This document shows, one piece after another, positions 5,689 through 8,604 of a stretch of DNA of 8,604 bases. The notes under the pieces are model-generated. The model did no database searches, was not told where the DNA came from, and saw nothing but the letters and a program-made list of their open reading frames with translations. Every line of letters starts with the position of its first letter. Position 1 is the stretch's first letter. The position numbers were made by a program, and so were the translations under genes. This DNA comes from Acidobacteriaceae bacterium (GTDB lineage Bacteria > Acidobacteriota > Terriglobia > Terriglobales > Acidobacteriaceae), in the NCBI GenBank assembly GCA_003164255.1, contig PLST01000198.1, positions 3,702 through 12,305 on the forward strand. Direction: 5' to 3'.

Positions 5689-7272
5689 GTGAATACAAGA
5701 GAACAGATTTTAAGCGAACTTGGGAAGCAGACCGAACCATGGGATGTGCTGGTGATTGGAGGCGGAGCCACAGGCCTGGGCACCGCGGTTGAGGCAGCTT
5801 CGCGTGGCTATCGAACTCTGCTGGTGGAGCGTAGCGACTTTGCCAAAGGCACCTCGAGCCGAAGCACAAAACTCGTGCACGGCGGCGTTCGCTACCTTGA
5901 GCAATTCAATCTGACGCTGGTGACCGACGCACTGCGCGAGCGCGGGCACATGTTGCGGAATGCGCCTCACCTTGTACACGATCAGCAGTTTGTCGTCCCT
6001 GCTTACAGCTATGCATCGCTTCCGTACTATGGCTTCGGGCTCAAGGTCTACGAACTGCTATCCGGCCGCTTGTCGTTTGGCCGCTCTGAGCTGCTCTCGC
6101 GCAAGGAAACTTTGGAGCGGCTGCCCCAGCTGATGGGCGACGGACTTCGAGGAGGCATCCTCTACCATGACGGGCAATTTGACGATGCCCGCTATGCCAT
6201 CGCGCTGTTACGCACTTTTCAGGATCTGGGCGGCACCGCAATCAATTACGTTGAAGCGGTGGGCCTGTTAAAGAGCGGCGAGAAGACAGTGGGAATCAAG
6301 GCGCGGGACCGGGAAGATGGCGCCAGCTTTGATCTCAAGGCAAAGGCAGTCGTCAACGCTTGCGGTGTATTTTCTGAAGAGATGCTTTCCATGGACCAGG
6401 GCGCGCACGGCACGCTGCTCGCCGTGAGTCAGGGCACGCATTTTGTATTGCCTCACTCGTTCATCACAGGCAGCACTGCGCTCATGATCCCCAAGACCGC
6501 CGACGGCCGTGTCCTGTTTGCCATCCCGTGGCATGGATCCACCATCGTGGGCACCACGGATGAGCCCGTGAGTGGCTCATCAACAGAGCCGCGCGCACTC
6601 GCATCTGAAAAGAAGTTCTTGTTCGACCATATCGGCAAGTACTTCGGCCGCAAGCCTGCCGAAGACGAGATTCTGAGCGTATGGTCCGGCCTGCGTCCCC
6701 TGGTGAAGAAGAGCGGCGTCAAAACATCAAAACTCTCGCGAGACCACACCATCCTCGTTTCTCACTCGGGGCTGATCACGGTGACTGGCGGTAAGTGGAC
6801 CACCTATCGGCGCATGGGATTTGACACCATCAATCGCGCCTGCGAAGTGGCTTCCCTTCCGAAGGCGACATCTCAAACCATGGAGTTGAAGATTCACGGC
6901 TGGACAACGAGTTCTTCAAATGCGTCGGCGTCCGAATGGGAGCGCGTCTACGGCTCTGATCTGCCGTTCCTTCAAGAGCTCTCGGCCGAGAATTCCGGTC
7001 TCGACGCCTTGCTGCATCCGCGCCTGCCCTTCAAAGGCCGCGAAGTTGTCTGGTCTGCCCGCCACGAAATGGCGCGCACTGTTGAGGATGTGCTTGCGCG
7101 GCGAACCCGCGCTTTGTTCCTCGACGCGCGCGCCGCGATTGACGCAGCTCCGGCGGTTGCCAATCTTCTGGCCGCGGAACTTGGCCGAAGCGAAGAATGG
7201 AAGGCGAAAGATCTGGCTGCTTTTCTTGAAGTCGCAAAAGGCTATCTGTACAAGGAAGGTGACGCGGCATAA
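5689..7272 (+). CDS. glpD: Aerobic glycerol-3-phosphate dehydrogenase, FAD-dependent
   Basis: Oxidises sn-glycerol-3-phosphate to dihydroxyacetone phosphate at the cytoplasmic membrane and passes electrons to quinone, linking glycerol and lipid breakdown to glycolysis. It has 527 residues, within the family range of about 500-560. The FAD dinucleotide fold starts with VIGGGATGLG (22-31), then the first family signature GTSSRSTKLVHGGVRYLEQF (54-73), and the second signature GGKWTTYRR (367-375). R68, R336 (in SGLRPL) and R351 (in LSRDHT) match the arginines that hold substrate phosphate in E. coli GlpD, and the 15-residue gap between the last two is conserved. The C-terminal helical domain contains ARHEMARTVEDVLARR (457-472). 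All key motifs are intact, so it should be active. No glycerol kinase or facilitator gene is in the window. It forms its own unit after the receptor terminator, with a LacI-family gene 203 bases downstream. Confidence 0.96.
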   Translation: MNTREQILSELGKQTEPWDVLVIGGGATGLGTAVEAASRGYRTLLVERSDFAKGTSSRSTKLVHGGVRYLEQFNLTLVTDALRERGHMLRNAPHLVHDQQFVVPAYSYASLPYYGFGLKVYELLSGRLSFGRSELLSRKETLERLPQLMGDGLRGGILYHDGQFDDARYAIALLRTFQDLGGTAINYVEAVGLLKSGEKTVGIKARDREDGASFDLKAKAVVNACGVFSEEMLSMDQGAHGTLLAVSQGTHFVLPHSFITGSTALMIPKTADGRVLFAIPWHGSTIVGTTDEPVSGSSTEPRALASEKKFLFDHIGKYFGRKPAEDEILSVWSGLRPLVKKSGVKTSKLSRDHTILVSHSGLITVTGGKWTTYRRMGFDTINRACEVASLPKATSQTMELKIHGWTTSSSNASASEWERVYGSDLPFLQELSAENSGLDALLHPRLPFKGREVVWSARHEMARTVEDVLARRTRALFLDARAAIDAAPAVANLLAAELGRSEEWKAKDLAAFLEVAKGYLYKEGDAA

Positions 7273-7321
7273 AGAAACGAATCCTCACGCCTTATTGACC
7301 CATTCATGGATTCCTTCGTTT

Positions 7322-7359
7322 GAGCCCGGGCTGAAAAATGCAATTCAGTCCAGGGGCTC
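7322..7359 (+). terminator. Strong hairpin after glpD, possible transcript end
   Basis: GAGCCC (7322-7327) pairs with GGGCTC (7354-7359). Stacked directly inside, GGGCTGAA (7328-7335) pairs with TTCAGTCC (7344-7351) with one G-U pair and an eight-base loop. The 14-bp stem is interrupted only by a two-base bulge (7352-7353). It begins 49 bases after the glpD stop. No T-run follows, so it is not a standard rho-independent terminator; it could instead protect the 3' end of the glpD transcript or act with Rho. Confidence 0.45.
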
Positions 7360-7396
7360 GTGATCCCGGTTCCGAACCCTCCATCGCTTGGCGTTT

Positions 7397-7461
7397 ATCG
7401 CAGGCATTGACTAGAACCCGCTCGCTGTTTGAGACTGAGGTCGATAGAAAATGCCTGCGAT
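7397..7461. repeat. Perfect 12-bp inverted repeat around the LacI-gene promoter region
   Basis: ATCGCAGGCATT (7397-7408) and AATGCCTGCGAT (7450-7461) are exact reverse complements separated by 41 bases. Two further pairs outside (7394-7395 with 7463-7464) extend it to 15 positions with one G-U pair. The right arm ends just before the purine-rich ribosome binding site of the LacI gene, and the left arm overlaps the putative -35. It may be an autoregulatory operator pair, a leader hairpin affecting translation, or the ends of a small repeat. I see no flanking target duplication. Confidence 0.6.
7407..7435 (+). promoter_or_regulatory. Possible promoter of the LacI-family gene
   Basis: TTGACT (7407-7412) is a good -35 hexamer. 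At the 17-base spacing the -10 would be TGAGAC (7430-7435), which is poor. The start would be near 7442, giving a leader of about 35 nt. The assignment rests mainly on the -35. Confidence 0.3.
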
Positions 7462-7475
7462 GAAAAGAGCCTGCC

Positions 7476-8570
7476 GTGTTTGACGATGACAAGGGCAAGA
7501 CGGATGGAGTTGCGCAACCCGGCGCCTCGAAGCGAATCCTTCGTCAGCCGTCCATCAAAGACATCGCGCGCATTGCACGCGTTTCGCATCCCACGGTCTC
7601 CCGCGCGTTGCAAAACAGTCCGCTGGTGAATGCCAAGACTGCGGAGAGAATTCGCAAGATCGCAAAGGAATCCGGTTATCGCGCCAGCGCCGTGGCGCGA
7701 GGCCTTGTCACCCGGCGAACGCGGACCATCGGCTTGGTCGTCACTTCGATCGCCGACCCGTTTACAAGCGAAGTCGTCTCCGGCATTGAACAAACCGCCA
7801 ACGACCACGGCTACAGCGTCTATCTCGCCGACTCGAACGCCGATCCACGCCGCGAACAAAAAATTGTCCAGGCGTTTGCGGAGCAGCGGGTCGACGGCAT
7901 CATCGTCACCTCGTCTCGTGTCGGTGCGCTTTATCTGCCCTTGTTGTCAGAGATGATGGTGCCCATCGTCCTCATCAACGATCAGCATCCGGGCGCCTTC
8001 GTCCACTCCGTCATGATCGGCAATGTGGAAGGTGTTCGCGTTGTGGCAGAGCACCTGGTCGGCCTGGGTCATCGTCGCATTGCGTACATCGGAGACCAGT
8101 ACGGCTACCAATCGGACACGGAGCGTTTCGCAGGATACCGCGAAGCACTTGAGGCCGCCAGGATCCCGGTGCTTCCGGAGCTGGTGGTGCGCGGCGATGG
8201 CAAGCCTGAAGCGGCCATGCACGCCATGGATGAATTGCTCGCGCTCAGCCATCCGCCCACCGCGGTCTGCTGCTACAACGACATGACGGCTTTGGGAGCC
8301 ATGCGCTCCATCCACATGCATGGGCTCAGCGTGCCGGATGAAATCTCCGTTGTGGGATTTGACGATCTGTTTGTCGCATCTTACACGCAGCCGCCCTTGA
8401 CGACCGTGCGACAGCCGATGCGGCGCATGGGACAGTTGGCCATGGAAAACCTGATCAAGTTGATGTCTGGAGAGGAATCCGTGGTCAGGATCAAAGTGAA
8501 GCCAGAGTTGGTTGTGAGGGAGTCGACCGCAAGGGTCAAAAAGCGACACGGGAAAACAGCCAGGCGCTAG
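7476..8570 (+). CDS. LacI-family transcriptional regulator
   Basis: A 364-residue sugar-type regulator. The helix-turn-helix is SIKDIARIARVSHPTVSRAL (26-45), followed by the third helix and hinge helix with AVARGL (72-77); L77 is the residue expected to insert at a central CpG of the operator. The periplasmic-binding-protein-like effector domain begins at about residue 83 (TIGLVVTSIADPFTSEVVSGI). It contains CCYNDMTALGA (265-275) and GFDDLFVASYTQPPLTTVRQP (294-314), both typical of the family. The tail is basic (RVKKRHGKTARR). The start is GTG at 7476, the only candidate between the in-frame stop at 7461 and the helix-turn-helix; AAGAG at 7465-7469 is a modest ribosome binding site six bases away. 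The 25 residues before the DNA-binding domain are somewhat longer than usual. The effector is unknown. Its position after glpD suggests control of glycerol or related carbon use, by inference only. Confidence 0.95.
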   Translation: MFDDDKGKTDGVAQPGASKRILRQPSIKDIARIARVSHPTVSRALQNSPLVNAKTAERIRKIAKESGYRASAVARGLVTRRTRTIGLVVTSIADPFTSEVVSGIEQTANDHGYSVYLADSNADPRREQKIVQAFAEQRVDGIIVTSSRVGALYLPLLSEMMVPIVLINDQHPGAFVHSVMIGNVEGVRVVAEHLVGLGHRRIAYIGDQYGYQSDTERFAGYREALEAARIPVLPELVVRGDGKPEAAMHAMDELLALSHPPTAVCCYNDMTALGAMRSIHMHGLSVPDEISVVGFDDLFVASYTQPPLTTVRQPMRRMGQLAMENLIKLMSGEESVVRIKVKPELVVRESTARVKKRHGKTARR

Positions 8571-8604
8571 AGACCCAGCAAGCCACGCACATCAACATGA
8601 ATAT

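Noticed and set aside
7323..7337. AGCCCGGGCT followed by an A-run as a small terminator
   Set aside because: The 10-base palindrome leaves no adequate loop for a stable hairpin and is followed by A, not T, on the coding strand. The longer pairing at 7322-7359 explains these bases better.
7365..7383. GGTTCCGAACC followed by CTCCA, resembling a tRNA T-arm and 3' end
   Set aside because: The loop and stem lengths do not fit a T-arm, and no anticodon or D-arm is found upstream.
8597..8604. ATG AAT at the right edge as the start of a next gene
   Set aside because: No ribosome binding site is visible before it and only eight bases remain, so nothing can be supported.

Overview
The window looks like chromosomal DNA from an acidobacterium (Acidobacteriota, class Terriglobia or near). 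The main reason is the large receptor in the middle: an outer-membrane protein of over 1,200 residues with an N-terminal carboxypeptidase-regulatory-like domain and the C-terminal pattern (EFYNIFNHTNF, final QFGLKVIY) typical of the very large TonB-dependent receptor families of that phylum. Moderately high GC, GTG and TTG starts, and a short CAGTGGT-type heptamer repeat between genes fit this. The assignment is inference from sequence style, not from a database search.

Layout. (1) Positions 1-1224, minus strand: a ROK-family transcriptional repressor (NagC/Mlc type), nearly complete, its C-terminus running off the left edge. It has no stop codon inside the window and begins with TTG. (2) 1225-1668: a 444-base divergent intergenic region with a heptamer tandem repeat, two inverted-repeat structures, and a compact extended -10 promoter with paired GTTAAC sites in front of the receptor. 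(3) 1669-5322, plus: the TonB-dependent receptor, followed by a strong rho-independent terminator. (4) 5378-5688: a leader of about 310 bases with no gene. (5) 5689-7272, plus: FAD-dependent glycerol-3-phosphate dehydrogenase, GlpD type, starting at GTG. (6) 7273-7475: a strong hairpin, then a perfect 12-bp inverted repeat spanning the promoter region of the next gene. (7) 7476-8570, plus: a LacI-family regulator. The last 34 bases hold nothing that can be called.

How the parts may work together. Two sugar-type regulators (ROK and LacI) flank an outer-membrane receptor and a glycerol-3-phosphate oxidising enzyme, which suggests a small carbon-acquisition neighbourhood. The ROK protein is divergent from the receptor and is its most natural local regulator. 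The LacI protein lies directly after glpD and may control it, itself, or genes beyond the right edge. The strong terminator after the receptor separates receptor and glpD into different transcription units. The coding genes belong to known families. I did not find a clearly new system; the second-look items are mainly non-coding structures and the regulatory pairing.
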